This document shows positions 1 to 7,726 of a stretch of 64,000 bases of DNA, in pieces (the stretch's first letter is position 1; the number at the start of each line of letters is the position of its first letter). Source of the DNA: Phyllobacterium myrsinacearum (lineage in GTDB: Bacteria > Pseudomonadota > Alphaproteobacteria > Rhizobiales > Rhizobiaceae); NCBI RefSeq assembly GCF_002980555.1, contig NZ_PVBT01000001.1, positions 372,001 to 436,000 of the forward strand. The letters are read 5' to 3'. The translations under genes and the position numbers were made by a program. The notes under the pieces are model-generated. The model was not told the origin of the DNA. It saw only the letters and a program-made list of their open reading frames with translations, and did not search any database.

Positions 1-573
1 GTCCTTGAAAAAACGCCATGGGCCCGCACCGTCGACGCGTGCCGCTTCCACCAGTTCGCCGGGTATGGTCATGAAGAACTGCCGGAACAAGAGCGTTGCT
101 GTGGCCGACGCCATCAGCGGAACCGTCAGGCCGGTATAGGTATCGATGAGGCCGAGGTCGACCATGACCTTGTAGGTCGGCAGGATGCGCACTTCGACCG
201 GCAGCATCAGGGTGATGAAGATCAGCCAGAAGAAGACCATGCGGCCGGGAAAGCGGAAGAACACGATGGCATAGGCCGAGAGGATCGAAATGATGATCTT
301 GCCGACGGCAATCGCCAGCGCCATGATCGTGCTGTTGATGAGCAGGCGGCCGACACTCACGCCGCCGATACGGCCGATGCCGCCGAAAAGTGCCGTTGTA
401 TAATTTTCCCAGAAATGTCCGCCGGGCAGCAGCGATAGCGGCGGCCGCATGATGTCCTGCAGCGACTGGGTCGAGGCGACGAAGGCGTAGTAGATCGGGA
501 AGGCCACGATCAGAATGCCGACAATCAGGATGATGTGGGCGACGAGACGGCCGATGGGATTGTTCTGGATCAT
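1..573 (-). CDS. ugpE: sn-glycerol-3-phosphate ABC transporter permease UgpE (3' end outside window)
   Basis: This is one of two inner-membrane channel subunits of the ABC importer for glycerol-3-phosphate and glycerophosphodiesters. Translation from the ATG at 573 begins MIQNNPIGRLVAHIILIVG and shows several hydrophobic helices. Near the window edge lies the EAA-type loop (GELVEAARVDGAGPWRFF) that docks on the ATPase. About 191 codons are visible of roughly 280 expected. It starts 11 bases after the ugpA stop, so it is in the same operon. The ATPase gene ugpC probably follows outside the window. The Ugp assignment comes from order B-A-E and from similarity of the upstream binding protein; a related sugar-phosphate permease cannot be excluded. 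Confidence 0.85.
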   Translation of the reverse strand, partial: MIQNNPIGRLVAHIILIVGILIVAFPIYYAFVASTQSLQDIMRPPLSLLPGGHFWENYTTALFGGIGRIGGVSVGRLLINSTIMALAIAVGKIIISILSAYAIVFFRFPGRMVFFWLIFITLMLPVEVRILPTYKVMVDLGLIDTYTGLTVPLMASATATLLFRQFFMTIPGELVEAARVDGAGPWRFFKD

Positions 574-584
574 CTCTGCGCTCC

Positions 585-1475
585 TCAGCCGTAATGGACT
601 TTGCGTTCGACGTAACGGAACTGGATCGCCGTCAAGCCGATGACGATGACCATGAGGATCACGGACTGCGCGGCGGAGTCGCCGAGGATCAGGTTGACGA
701 AACCGTCATTGTAAACCTTGTAGACCAAGGTCTCCGTCGCCTTGCCGGGGCCGCCGCCGGTGACGGCATGAATGATGCCGAACGTGTCGAAGAACGCGTA
801 GACGGTGTTGACGACCAGTAGGAAGAACGTGGTCGGGGCAAGCAGCGGGAAAATGATGGTCCAGAAGCGCTTGGTTTCGCCGGCGCCGTCAATGGCCGCT
901 GCTTCAATCAGTGATTTGGGAATGGACTGCAGTCCGGCAACGAAGAACAGGAAATTGTAGCTGATCTGCTTCCATGCGGCGGCTGCAACCACCAGCAGCA
1001 TGGCCTGGTTGCTGTTGAGCAGCGGGTCCCAATTGTAGCCGGCGGAGCGGATCATATAGGCGAAGGTGCCCATCGAGGGATTGAACAGGAACAGCCAGAG
1101 CATGCCGGCAATGGCCGGGGCCACGGCGTAGGGCCAGATCATCAGGGTGCGGTAGACGCCTTTGCCGCGGATGACCTTGTCGGCCATGACGGCAAACAGC
1201 AGCGCGAAGCCCATGGCGATGACTGCCGTTGCAATGGAGAAGACAATCGTGACCTGCAGCGAGTTCAGGTAGTTGGGATCGCTCAGGATGCGCTTGAAAT
1301 TGCCGAGGCCCACGAACTGGGTCGACAGGCCGAACGGATCCTCGCGCAGCACCGACTGGCGGATCGCCTGGGATGCGGGCCAGTAGAAAAAGACAATCGT
1401 AATGGCAAGCTGCGGTGCCAGCAGCAGGTAGGGCAGGACCTTGTTCGGAAAAGTGACGCGCGTTGACGATGCCAT
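585..1475 (-). CDS. ugpA: sn-glycerol-3-phosphate ABC transporter permease UgpA
   Basis: Inner-membrane permease of 296 residues, matching the usual ~295 for UgpA. The start chosen is the ATG at 1475 ([12 protein letters not shown]), which has a GAGGGGC ribosome-binding site just upstream. A frame open further to 1508 is ignored, because it runs into the intercistronic hairpin. The protein has about six transmembrane segments and the EAA loop ([18 protein letters not shown], about two thirds along) typical of MalF/UgpA permeases. It lies 65 bases downstream of ugpB and 11 bases upstream of ugpE, with which it forms the translocation pore. Substrate is inferred from the operon and its PHO box. 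Confidence 0.88.
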   Translation of the reverse strand: MASSTRVTFPNKVLPYLLLAPQLAITIVFFYWPASQAIRQSVLREDPFGLSTQFVGLGNFKRILSDPNYLNSLQVTIVFSIATAVIAMGFALLFAVMADKVIRGKGVYRTLMIWPYAVAPAIAGMLWLFLFNPSMGTFAYMIRSAGYNWDPLLNSNQAMLLVVAAAAWKQISYNFLFFVAGLQSIPKSLIEAAAIDGAGETKRFWTIIFPLLAPTTFFLLVVNTVYAFFDTFGIIHAVTGGGPGKATETLVYKVYNDGFVNLILGDSAAQSVILMVIVIGLTAIQFRYVERKVHYG

Positions 1476-1497
1476 GATTGCCCCTCTTGAAAAGAAA

Positions 1498-1522
1498 CCC
1501 GTCCGCATGCCATGCGGACGGG
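1498..1522 (-). other. intercistronic stem-loop between ugpB and ugpA
   Basis: The bases CCCGTCCGCATG (1498-1509) and CATGCGGACGGG (1511-1522) are exact reverse complements separated by one base, so the RNA folds into a very stable GC-rich hairpin. There is no T-run in the direction of transcription. The likely role is protecting the ugpB 3' end or partial attenuation, so that binding protein is made in excess over permeases. That role is inferred from other binding-protein operons. Confidence 0.6.
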
Positions 1523-1540
1523 GCGTTCATGAACCGGCTC

Positions 1541-2851
1541 TTACTGGCCGTTTGCCTGTTTGATGGCTGCATTGCCGCGCTTGACGGCATTGTCGAGGGC
1601 CTGCTGGGCCGTCTGCTTGCCGGAGAGCATGTTCTCGAACTCTTCGTTCTCGATATCACGCACCTGCGGCAGGTTCGGCAGGCGCACGCCCTTGGAGTTT
1701 TCCGTCGGAGCCTTGCCCATCATCTGCTTGATCGGAATCTCGCGGGCAGGGTTCTTGTCGTAGAAGCCGGACTTCTTGGTGTCCTCATAGGCGGCAAGGG
1801 TCACCGGCAGATAGCCGGATACCTGATGCAGGCGGGCCTGGATGTCGGTGCGCGACAGGAAGGTGAAGAAGGCGGCAACGCCCTTATATTCCGCGTCGGA
1901 CTTGCCGGCGAACACCCAGAGGCTGGCGCCGCCCGGTGTCGTGTTCTGCGGCGCACCCTTGGCGTCGGGGTCATAGGGAAGCTGGCCGGTGCCGTAATTC
2001 ATGCCCGACTTGACCACATCGCCCAGACCGCCGGAGGATTCGGTGAAGATGCCGCATTCGCCCGACAGGAACAGCGGCTTGGCTTCGGATGTGCGCCCGC
2101 CGTAACGGAACGTGCCATCCTTGGCGAGATCAGCCAGTTCCTGGAAGTGCTTGACATAAAGCGGCGCGTTGATCTTCAGCTCGACATCGGTTCCGGCAAT
2201 GCCGTTTTCATTGGTGCCGTAGGAGATATTGTTCCAGGCGGCAAAGTTTTCTGTGTGGATCCATGTCAGCCATGTCGAGGTGTAGCCGCATTTTGCTGCG
2301 CCGCTGGTCTTGATCTTCTTGGCGGCTTCCCAGACTTCCGGCCAGGTCTTTGGCGGGTTGTTTTCATCGAGCCCAGCCTTCTTGAAGATGTCCTTGTTGT
2401 AGTAAAGGATCGGCGAGGAGCTGTTGTAGGGGAAGGACAGCATCGTGCCATCCGGCTTGGAATAATAGGCGACAATGCCCGGCAGATAGAGGCTCTTGTC
2501 GAACTTTGCGCCGCCCATCGACAGGATGTCGGCCACCGGCTTGATCGCGCCTTCGGCGCCCATCATGACGCCCGTTCCGGCATCGAACACCTGCATGATG
2601 TGCGGTGCCTGCTTGGCGCGGAACGCGGCGATGCCGGCGTTCAGCGTTTCCGGATAGGTGCCTTTGAACACGGGAACGACCTTGTAGTCGCTCTGGCTTT
2701 CATTGAATTCCTTGGACAGGGTTTCAACAACCTCGTTGTTGGCCCCGGTCATGGCATGCCACCAGCTGATTTCGGTGACGGCAAAGGATGAGGTGGACGA
2801 CGCGAGGACGAGTCCGAGCGCGAGGCTGAGCGAAGTGCCGCGAAATGTCAT
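1541..2851 (-). CDS. ugpB: periplasmic sn-glycerol-3-phosphate-binding protein UgpB
   Basis: Solute-binding protein of 436 residues (E. coli UgpB has 438), which captures glycerol-3-phosphate or glycerophosphodiesters in the periplasm and delivers them to UgpAE. The start is the ATG at 2851 (MTFRGTSLSLALGLVLAS), preceded by GGGAGAC. It gives a clean signal peptide probably cut after SSFA. The mature start TEISWWHAMTGANNEVVETL and the SSPILYYNKDIFKKAG, PKTWPEVWEAAKK and GECGIFTESSGGLG stretches are typical of family 1 solute-binding proteins of the UgpB branch. It is the first gene of the operon, with a three-half-site PHO box 73 bases upstream, so expression under phosphate limitation is expected. 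Confidence 0.92.
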   Translation of the reverse strand: MTFRGTSLSLALGLVLASSTSSFAVTEISWWHAMTGANNEVVETLSKEFNESQSDYKVVPVFKGTYPETLNAGIAAFRAKQAPHIMQVFDAGTGVMMGAEGAIKPVADILSMGGAKFDKSLYLPGIVAYYSKPDGTMLSFPYNSSSPILYYNKDIFKKAGLDENNPPKTWPEVWEAAKKIKTSGAAKCGYTSTWLTWIHTENFAAWNNISYGTNENGIAGTDVELKINAPLYVKHFQELADLAKDGTFRYGGRTSEAKPLFLSGECGIFTESSGGLGDVVKSGMNYGTGQLPYDPDAKGAPQNTTPGGASLWVFAGKSDAEYKGVAAFFTFLSRTDIQARLHQVSGYLPVTLAAYEDTKKSGFYDKNPAREIPIKQMMGKAPTENSKGVRLPNLPQVRDIENEEFENMLSGKQTAQQALDNAVKRGNAAIKQANGQ

Positions 2852-2923
2852 GTATGTCTCCCATAATGAGGCGTCGTTAGGAACACGCTTATTGGATGCG
2901 CTTATGGGCACTATCCTCATTAT

Positions 2924-2952
2924 GTGACAGAGAAACAACAGTTTTATGACTT
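2924..2952 (-). promoter_or_regulatory. PHO box (PhoB binding site) of the ugp operon
   Basis: Read on the minus strand, three half-sites AAGTCAT, CTGTTGT and CTGTCAC occur with exact 11-base spacing (4-base spacers AAAA and TTCT). The PhoB consensus is CTGTCAT-N4-CTGTCAT. The element lies 73 bases upstream of the ugpB start, the place expected for a PhoB site at -35. The ugp operon is a classical Pho-regulon member in other bacteria, so sequence and context agree. Confidence 0.75.
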
Positions 2953-3013
2953 TGGTCGAATGTCTGGGTTAACGCCTGTGGAAAAAATGCGCAGCTGTTC
3001 ACTTTTGCATCCG

Positions 3014-3613
3014 TCAGATCAGGGTGACACCGGCCTTGCGCATGTTCGCGACCATGGCGGCCAGAGATCCGCCCATGTCGATGGCGCGGCAGGCATCGAG
3101 CAGCACGTCGGCGGCAAAACCGTGTGCCACCGCATCCAGCGCGGAATAGGCGACGCAATAATCTGTCGCCAGACCGACAAAGGTCACATTGGTGATGCCG
3201 CGCTCGCGCAGGTAACCGGCAAGGCCGGTCGGGGTCTTGCGGTCGTTTTCGAAGAACGCCGAGTAGCTGTCGATATGGGGGCGGAAGCCCTTGCGGATGA
3301 TCAGTTCGGCCTTGGTCCACTGCAGGTCCGCATGGAAATCGGCACCGGGCGTACCCTGGATGCAATGATCCGGCCACAGCGTCTGGTCGCCATAGGGCAT
3401 TTTCGCCGTGTCGAAAGGCGCCTTGCCGGGATGGGACGAGGCGAAGCTCGAATGCCCGGCGGAATGCCAGTCCTGTGTCAGAATGACGTGATCGAACCGG
3501 ATGATCAGCTTGTTGATGATCGGGACGATTTCGTTGCCGCCGTCCACGGCCAATGTGCCGCCCGGGCAAAAATCATTCTGCACATCGATGACGACAAGCG
3601 CATCCCCAGCCAT
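3014..3613 (-). CDS. pncA: nicotinamidase/pyrazinamidase PncA
   Basis: Cytoplasmic amidohydrolase of 199 residues that converts nicotinamide to nicotinate for NAD salvage. The start is the ATG at 3613 (MAGDALVVIDVQNDFCPGG). The frame stays open further upstream, but that part overlaps nagA and lacks family sequence. Visible signatures are the catalytic Asp in VVIDVQNDF (residue ~10), the metal-ligand region LTQDWHSAGHSSFAS, the lysine region near ELIIRKGF, and the catalytic Cys in GLATDYCVAYSALDA (residue ~150). It stands between the ugp and nag operons on the same strand, 52 bases after nagA. It could be read through from nagA or have its own promoter. Confidence 0.92.
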   Translation of the reverse strand: MAGDALVVIDVQNDFCPGGTLAVDGGNEIVPIINKLIIRFDHVILTQDWHSAGHSSFASSHPGKAPFDTAKMPYGDQTLWPDHCIQGTPGADFHADLQWTKAELIIRKGFRPHIDSYSAFFENDRKTPTGLAGYLRERGITNVTFVGLATDYCVAYSALDAVAHGFAADVLLDACRAIDMGGSLAAMVANMRKAGVTLI

Positions 3614-3665
3614 TTTATTTCTCCGATTGTCCAAAAAGGGCAGTATCGTCAATCGGAGAAGGCCG

Positions 3666-4835
3666 TCAACTCGGGTTTCGGGCGTAATGCAGATCGCCGT
3701 CGATCCAGACGTGATCGACGTCAAGCGCCTCATCGAGATGCACGATATTGGCGACATATCCGTTGCCAATGCGCCCGTAACGATGATCGATGCGGATGCT
3801 CTCGGCGGGATAGAGCGAGGCCATCCGCAAGGCTTCCTCGAGGTCAAGCCCAAGCTCGCGATGCACGAAGCGGACTGCCGAAATCATATCGAGATCGGCT
3901 CCCGCCAGCGTGCCGTCTTCAAGCGTCAGGCGGCCGCCATGCCGCCGGATGGTCCGGCCGTTCAGCGTGAAGCTGGTGATATCCGTGCCGATGGTTGACA
4001 TGGCGTCGGTCACCAGGAAAATTTTGGCCGGACCCTGCTTGGCGCGCAGGGCAATCGCCATGGACGCCTTGCTGACGTGGAAACCATCGGCGATCAGTCC
4101 GGCGGACAGGTCGCCGGTTTCAAGAACAGCGCCGACAACCCCGGGACTGCGGTGGCCGAGCTGGCTCATGGCATTGAAGAGATGGGTTGCCATGGAGGCG
4201 CCGGCATCCTTGGCGGCCACAGCCAGCTCATAGGATGCGCCGCTGTGGCCGATGCTGACGATGACGCCCGCATCGGCCATGGCCTTGATCTTGTCGACCG
4301 GAACGGTCTCCGGGGCGACGGTTGTCAGCAGCACCGGCAGTTCCTGCACGGCGTCGACGATCGCCACGAGATCGCTGTCCTCCATTGGACGGATGAGCGC
4401 CGGGTCATGCGTGCCCTTGTGCGTGACGGAGAGGTGCGGCCCTTCGAGATGCAGGCCGATAAATCCGGTGACTTTCTCCAGCGCCGCCGCCTTGCCGGCG
4501 GCAATCGCCGCATTGGTGATGGCAGGGGTGTCGGTGATCAGGGTTGGCAGGAGGGCCGTCGTGCCGAAGGCGAAATGCGCCTGGCAGATGGTCCTGATTG
4601 CCTCGACACTCGGGCCGTCATTCAGAAGAACGCCGCCGCCGCCATTCACCTGCACGTCGATGAAACCGGGGACGAGCTTGCCGCCGTTGAGCGCGACACG
4701 GCGAACATCCGCAGGGATGTCCGCCGGGGCAACGATACCGGTGATAATGCCCGCATCGACAAGAATTGCCGAACCGGCATGCCAGGTTTCGCCGTCAAAA
4801 ATGTCGGCGCCGGTCAGTGCATAGACAGTGCTCAT
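3666..4835 (-). CDS. nagA: N-acetylglucosamine-6-phosphate deacetylase NagA
   Basis: Metal-dependent amidohydrolase of 389 residues (family norm ~380) that removes acetate from GlcNAc-6-phosphate to give glucosamine-6-phosphate. Visible motifs: LVPGFIDVQVNGGGGVLLND (residues ~55-75), HLEGPHLS around residue 130, IGHSGASYE with the metal-binding His, ATHLFNAMSQLGHRSPG near residue 215, and LVTDAMSTIGTD with the catalytic Asp near residue 275. Its ATG overlaps the stop of the SIS-domain deaminase gene (ATGA), so the two are translationally coupled. It is the last gene of the kinase-regulator-deaminase-nagA operon and would receive product from both the kinase (GlcNAc) and MurQ (MurNAc-6-P). Confidence 0.93.
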   Translation of the reverse strand: MSTVYALTGADIFDGETWHAGSAILVDAGIITGIVAPADIPADVRRVALNGGKLVPGFIDVQVNGGGGVLLNDGPSVEAIRTICQAHFAFGTTALLPTLITDTPAITNAAIAAGKAAALEKVTGFIGLHLEGPHLSVTHKGTHDPALIRPMEDSDLVAIVDAVQELPVLLTTVAPETVPVDKIKAMADAGVIVSIGHSGASYELAVAAKDAGASMATHLFNAMSQLGHRSPGVVGAVLETGDLSAGLIADGFHVSKASMAIALRAKQGPAKIFLVTDAMSTIGTDITSFTLNGRTIRRHGGRLTLEDGTLAGADLDMISAVRFVHRELGLDLEEALRMASLYPAESIRIDHRYGRIGNGYVANIVHLDEALDVDHVWIDGDLHYARNPS

Positions 4836-5863
4836 ATTGTTTCAGTCACTTTTCTCAAATGCGGTGGCTCGTCCGGATTCAATCCGCGGCTGCGGGCGAA
4901 GTCTTCCACGAAAGCGTAGAATGATACCAGCAAGGTCAGCGGGTCCGTCAATGGGTGCGACGTCGCGATGAACGGCAGCGCTGTTGCTTTCGACGGCTTT
5001 GCCGATGTCAGGAAGACGGCGGCTTCCTGTTCGGCCAGGCGGTCGGCCGCCTGAACGATCGACTCTTCAGCCGCATCGCGCGCTGCAAGCACCAGTACGG
5101 GGAAATCCTTGCCGACGATGGCCTTGGGTCCGTGCATGACTTCGGCGGCGCTGTAGGATTCCGCATGCATGGCGCTGGTTTCCTTGAATTTCAGCGCCAC
5201 TTCGTTGGCAATGGCAAGCGATGGCCCGCGCCCGAGCACGAAGAGCGAGTTTTCGCCCTTCATGGCGGCGCCGAACGGCGACCAGTCGCAGCGGATGGCC
5301 GCGGCAAGAGCCTTGGGCAGTTCATCGATGGCAGCAAGCAGTTCTTTGTTCTGCGTCCAGTGGCCAATCATGGCCAGCCCGGCCACGGCCGAGCTGACAA
5401 AGGTCTTGGTGGCGGCGACGCTGCGTTCCTGCCCGGCCAGGATGTCGATGGCGAGATCGCTGGCATAGGCGAGGTCGGAATTGATTTCATTGGTGATGGC
5501 GAGCGTCAGCGCGCCGCTTTCGCGTGCCGCCTTGGTCATGCTGACAATGTCGGGGCTCTTGCCGGACTGGGAAATGGAAAGCGTTGCGGCGCTCTCGAGT
5601 TTCAGGGTGATGCCATAGATCGAGGCAACCGACGGTCCGAGCGAGGCAACGGGAATGCCAGCGGTCAGTTCCGTTGCATATTTCAGATAGGCTGTCACAT
5701 GGTCCGATGATCCGCGGGCAATGGAAGCCAGGAACGGCGGGTTCTTCTCGCGCAGTCTTGCTCCGGCATTGGCCAGCGTATCGCGGGAGGCATCGAGAAA
5801 CCGCGCGGTTACGTCCGGGATGGAGCGAATTTCTTCGCGCATGAGAGTTCCGTTGGTGGTCAA
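4832..5863 (-). CDS. SIS-domain glucosamine-6-phosphate deaminase (NagB-II type)
   Basis: Protein of 343 residues with two SIS (phosphosugar isomerase) domains and no N-terminal amidotransferase domain, resembling the isomerase half of GlmS. Motifs include ASIARGSSDHVTAYLKYATE (~residue 47), SISQSGKSPDIVSMTKAARE (~95) and EVALKFKETSAMHAESYSAAEVMHGP (~220), the last being the conserved GlmS/NagB-II catalytic block. NagB-II enzymes convert glucosamine-6-phosphate to fructose-6-phosphate plus ammonia, replacing the unrelated NagB in many proteobacteria. It overlaps the regulator gene upstream and nagA downstream by 4 bases each. The deaminase direction, rather than synthesis, is inferred from this catabolic setting. 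Start ATG at 5863; an in-frame ATG lies 7 codons later. Confidence 0.85.
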   Translation of the reverse strand: MTTNGTLMREEIRSIPDVTARFLDASRDTLANAGARLREKNPPFLASIARGSSDHVTAYLKYATELTAGIPVASLGPSVASIYGITLKLESAATLSISQSGKSPDIVSMTKAARESGALTLAITNEINSDLAYASDLAIDILAGQERSVAATKTFVSSAVAGLAMIGHWTQNKELLAAIDELPKALAAAIRCDWSPFGAAMKGENSLFVLGRGPSLAIANEVALKFKETSAMHAESYSAAEVMHGPKAIVGKDFPVLVLAARDAAEESIVQAADRLAEQEAAVFLTSAKPSKATALPFIATSHPLTDPLTLLVSFYAFVEDFARSRGLNPDEPPHLRKVTETI

Positions 5864-6648
5864 AGTACTGCTCCTGAAATTTCCGAGGAGTCGCCGAGCT
5901 TCAGCTCCGCGACGAATTCATAGGCATCCGCCCGATAGATCGACCGGGTAAATTCGATCACTTTTCCCGATTCGAGATAGGATATGCGTTCGATGTTGAG
6001 GCTCGCCGAACCCGCGGGCACCTCAAGCAATTTGGCGTCGGCCTCCTTCAGGATCGCCGCCGAAATGCGCTGAATGGCACGGGCCGGGCGGTTGCCGCCT
6101 TCCGCCAGCACCGCATAGAGCGACAGCGTGACCAGTTCCGGATTGGGCAGGACCTGAATGGACAGGGCGGCGCGTTCAATCGCCATGGGCGTGTCATTGG
6201 CAACGCGCAAACGGCTGATGCGGGCGACTTTTTCGCCGGAGGACAGACCGAGCGTGACCATTTCTTCCGGCGAGGGCGGATAGATGCCGCGATCGAGCCA
6301 TGTGGAACGCACGATCATGCCGCGCCGCGCCATGTCCTCGGTGAACGAGGTGAGGTGCGACAGCGACTGCTCGACCCGTTCCGAGCGGGGCGCGACAAAG
6401 GTGCCGGACCCATGCCGCTGCACCAGCAGGCCGGTGGTGACCAGGCCCTGAACCGCCTTGCGCACGGTAACGCGGGAAATATCGGCGATGGTGGCAAGTT
6501 CCCGTTCGGGCGGCAGGGCGTCGCCCGGCTGCAGCATGCCGTCGCGGACAGCCGTTTCGATCAGCCGCTGCAGCTTGACGTAGAGCGGGCCGCCGCTGGC
6601 AGAGCCGTCATTCAGGGAGGGCAGGATATCGATCAAACCATCAGCCAT
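5860..6648 (-). CDS. GntR/HutC-family transcriptional regulator of the amino-sugar operon
   Basis: Regulator of 262 residues. The winged-helix GntR domain occupies residues ~20-90 (LIETAVRDGMLQPGDALPPERELA, then ISRVTVRKAVQGLVTTGLLVQRHGSGTFVA). A UTRA effector domain follows (residues ~110-250), ending in a typical IEFTRSIYRADAYEFVAEL strand. UTRA regulators of the NagR/DasR kind sense phosphorylated amino sugars such as GlcN-6-P or GlcNAc-6-P. The gene is embedded between the kinase (8-base overlap) and the deaminase (4-base overlap), so it regulates its own operon. The paired 19-bp motif in the kinase-murQ gap is its most likely target. Repressor rather than activator is an inference. Confidence 0.88.
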   Translation of the reverse strand: MADGLIDILPSLNDGSASGGPLYVKLQRLIETAVRDGMLQPGDALPPERELATIADISRVTVRKAVQGLVTTGLLVQRHGSGTFVAPRSERVEQSLSHLTSFTEDMARRGMIVRSTWLDRGIYPPSPEEMVTLGLSSGEKVARISRLRVANDTPMAIERAALSIQVLPNPELVTLSLYAVLAEGGNRPARAIQRISAAILKEADAKLLEVPAGSASLNIERISYLESGKVIEFTRSIYRADAYEFVAELKLGDSSEISGAVL

Positions 6649-7528
6649 GCACGGCCTCCTTGCGCACCGGCGCGAAGTTTTTCACCGCCAGTTGTACGGC
6701 ACCCGTCAGCGCGTCATGCAGGGGTTTCTGCAGTTTTGCCCGGTATCGAGGCGAAAGACGCTGTTCAAACAGCGCTCCCAGCCCGCCGATCAATGACAGC
6801 CGTTCCTGTCCGGGCGGCATGATGGCATCGAGTCCCTCTTCAATCTGCGCAGCGGCCCTGTTCACAATCGCCAGCGCCACGGCGTCGTCGTGCGCGGCAT
6901 ATTCAAACACCAGTGGGGTCAGCGTGCCGAAATCGCTGGGCCGCGCCGCGTGGGCAAATTCGACGATCCGGTGCGGATTGTTTTCAAAACGGTGGAGGAC
7001 GGCGTCGGTCAGGGGTGATGACGGGTGAAACCGGTCATGGGCCAGCAGGGCCTCTTCCAGGAGATCGCGGCCGATACGCGCGCCGCCGCCGAGGTCTCCG
7101 ACCTTGAAGCCCCAGCCGCCGGCAAAGCGGATGTCATCGCCTTGGCGCGTGACGAACAGGGTGCCTGTACCGATGATAACAACGGTTCCGTCGGTATCAC
7201 CGAGCGCGCCCTGAAGGGCGATCGTGCCATCGGATGTCACCAGAGACTGTTGAAAGGGCAGGGTGGCCCGCAGCTTCTCGCCATTGCCGCCGACCATGGC
7301 GCCTGCGAGCCCGAGGACCGCTGCAGCCGCGGGAATCGCTGATGCATCGATCCCGGCATCGGCAAAGGCTGCGTTGGCGGCGCCGAGAATATTCAGGCGC
7401 GCGTTCTCCATGTCGGTCATGATATTGGCCGAACCGCTTTTGCCGGTGCCCAGAACCCGGCCGGTCATATCGGCCACGGCCGCTCTGCAGCCTGTTCCAC
7501 CACCATCAATTCCCAGGAGATATCTCAC
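6641..7528 (-). CDS. BadF/BadG-type sugar kinase, probably N-acetylglucosamine (or MurNAc) kinase
   Basis: ASKHA-fold kinase of 295 residues. The start chosen is the GTG at 7528, giving VRYLLGIDGGGTGCRAAVAD, with GGAGGG 8 bases upstream. Phosphate-binding loops are GIDGGGT (residues ~5-11) and VVIIGTGTLFV (~115), and GGWGFKVGDLGGGARIGRDLLEEAL (~135) is the sugar-kinase block of the BadF family. It should phosphorylate an imported amino sugar at O6. The family includes NagK-like GlcNAc kinases and the clostridial MurK, which accepts both MurNAc and GlcNAc, and here MurQ is encoded divergently. First gene of its operon; substrate not decided by sequence. Confidence 0.8.
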   Translation of the reverse strand: MRYLLGIDGGGTGCRAAVADMTGRVLGTGKSGSANIMTDMENARLNILGAANAAFADAGIDASAIPAAAAVLGLAGAMVGGNGEKLRATLPFQQSLVTSDGTIALQGALGDTDGTVVIIGTGTLFVTRQGDDIRFAGGWGFKVGDLGGGARIGRDLLEEALLAHDRFHPSSPLTDAVLHRFENNPHRIVEFAHAARPSDFGTLTPLVFEYAAHDDAVALAIVNRAAAQIEEGLDAIMPPGQERLSLIGGLGALFEQRLSPRYRAKLQKPLHDALTGAVQLAVKNFAPVRKEAVHG

Positions 7529-7551
7529 ACTCGTTGCCCTCCAAAAAATAG

Positions 7552-7570
7552 AATACCAATAAAATACCAA
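7552..7570 (-). promoter_or_regulatory. candidate operator, copy 1 (TGGTATT direct repeat)
   Basis: On the minus strand this reads TTGGTATTTTATTGGTATT, a direct repeat of TTGGTATT with 11-base spacing. It ends 23 bases before the kinase start codon. It matches the second copy at 7684-7702 at 16 of 19 positions. Both sit in the divergent promoter region of the nag and murQ operons, so it is a candidate site for the locus GntR regulator. The binding protein is inferred. Confidence 0.55.
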
Positions 7571-7683
7571 TAGCCAAGCGTTAATTCCATGTTTTTTCGA
7601 CTTTTATTAAACGCGTTGATTTTATTGCATAATTTTGATTATACGAAAAACAGTACATGATTTTTTTAAGAACCTCTGGACAA

Positions 7684-7702
7684 GTGGTATTTTTTTGGCA
7701 TT
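7684..7702 (+). promoter_or_regulatory. candidate operator, copy 2 (TGGTATT-like direct repeat)
   Basis: The plus strand reads GTGGTATTTTTTTGGCATT, 24 bases before the murQ start. It matches the kinase-side copy 16/19, in the mirror position of the divergent promoter. A shared regulator acting on both operons would explain the symmetric placement. The AT-rich stretch 7571-7683 between the copies must hold both promoters, but no clear -35/-10 pair could be fixed by eye. Confidence 0.5.
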
Positions 7703-7726
7703 AATTATCACAACGAGGAGAGGCGA

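Noticed and set aside
1478-2791. Open frame of 437 codons on the plus strand opposite ugpB
   Set aside because: Antisense to a well-supported binding-protein gene; the translation is low-complexity and matches no family known to me.
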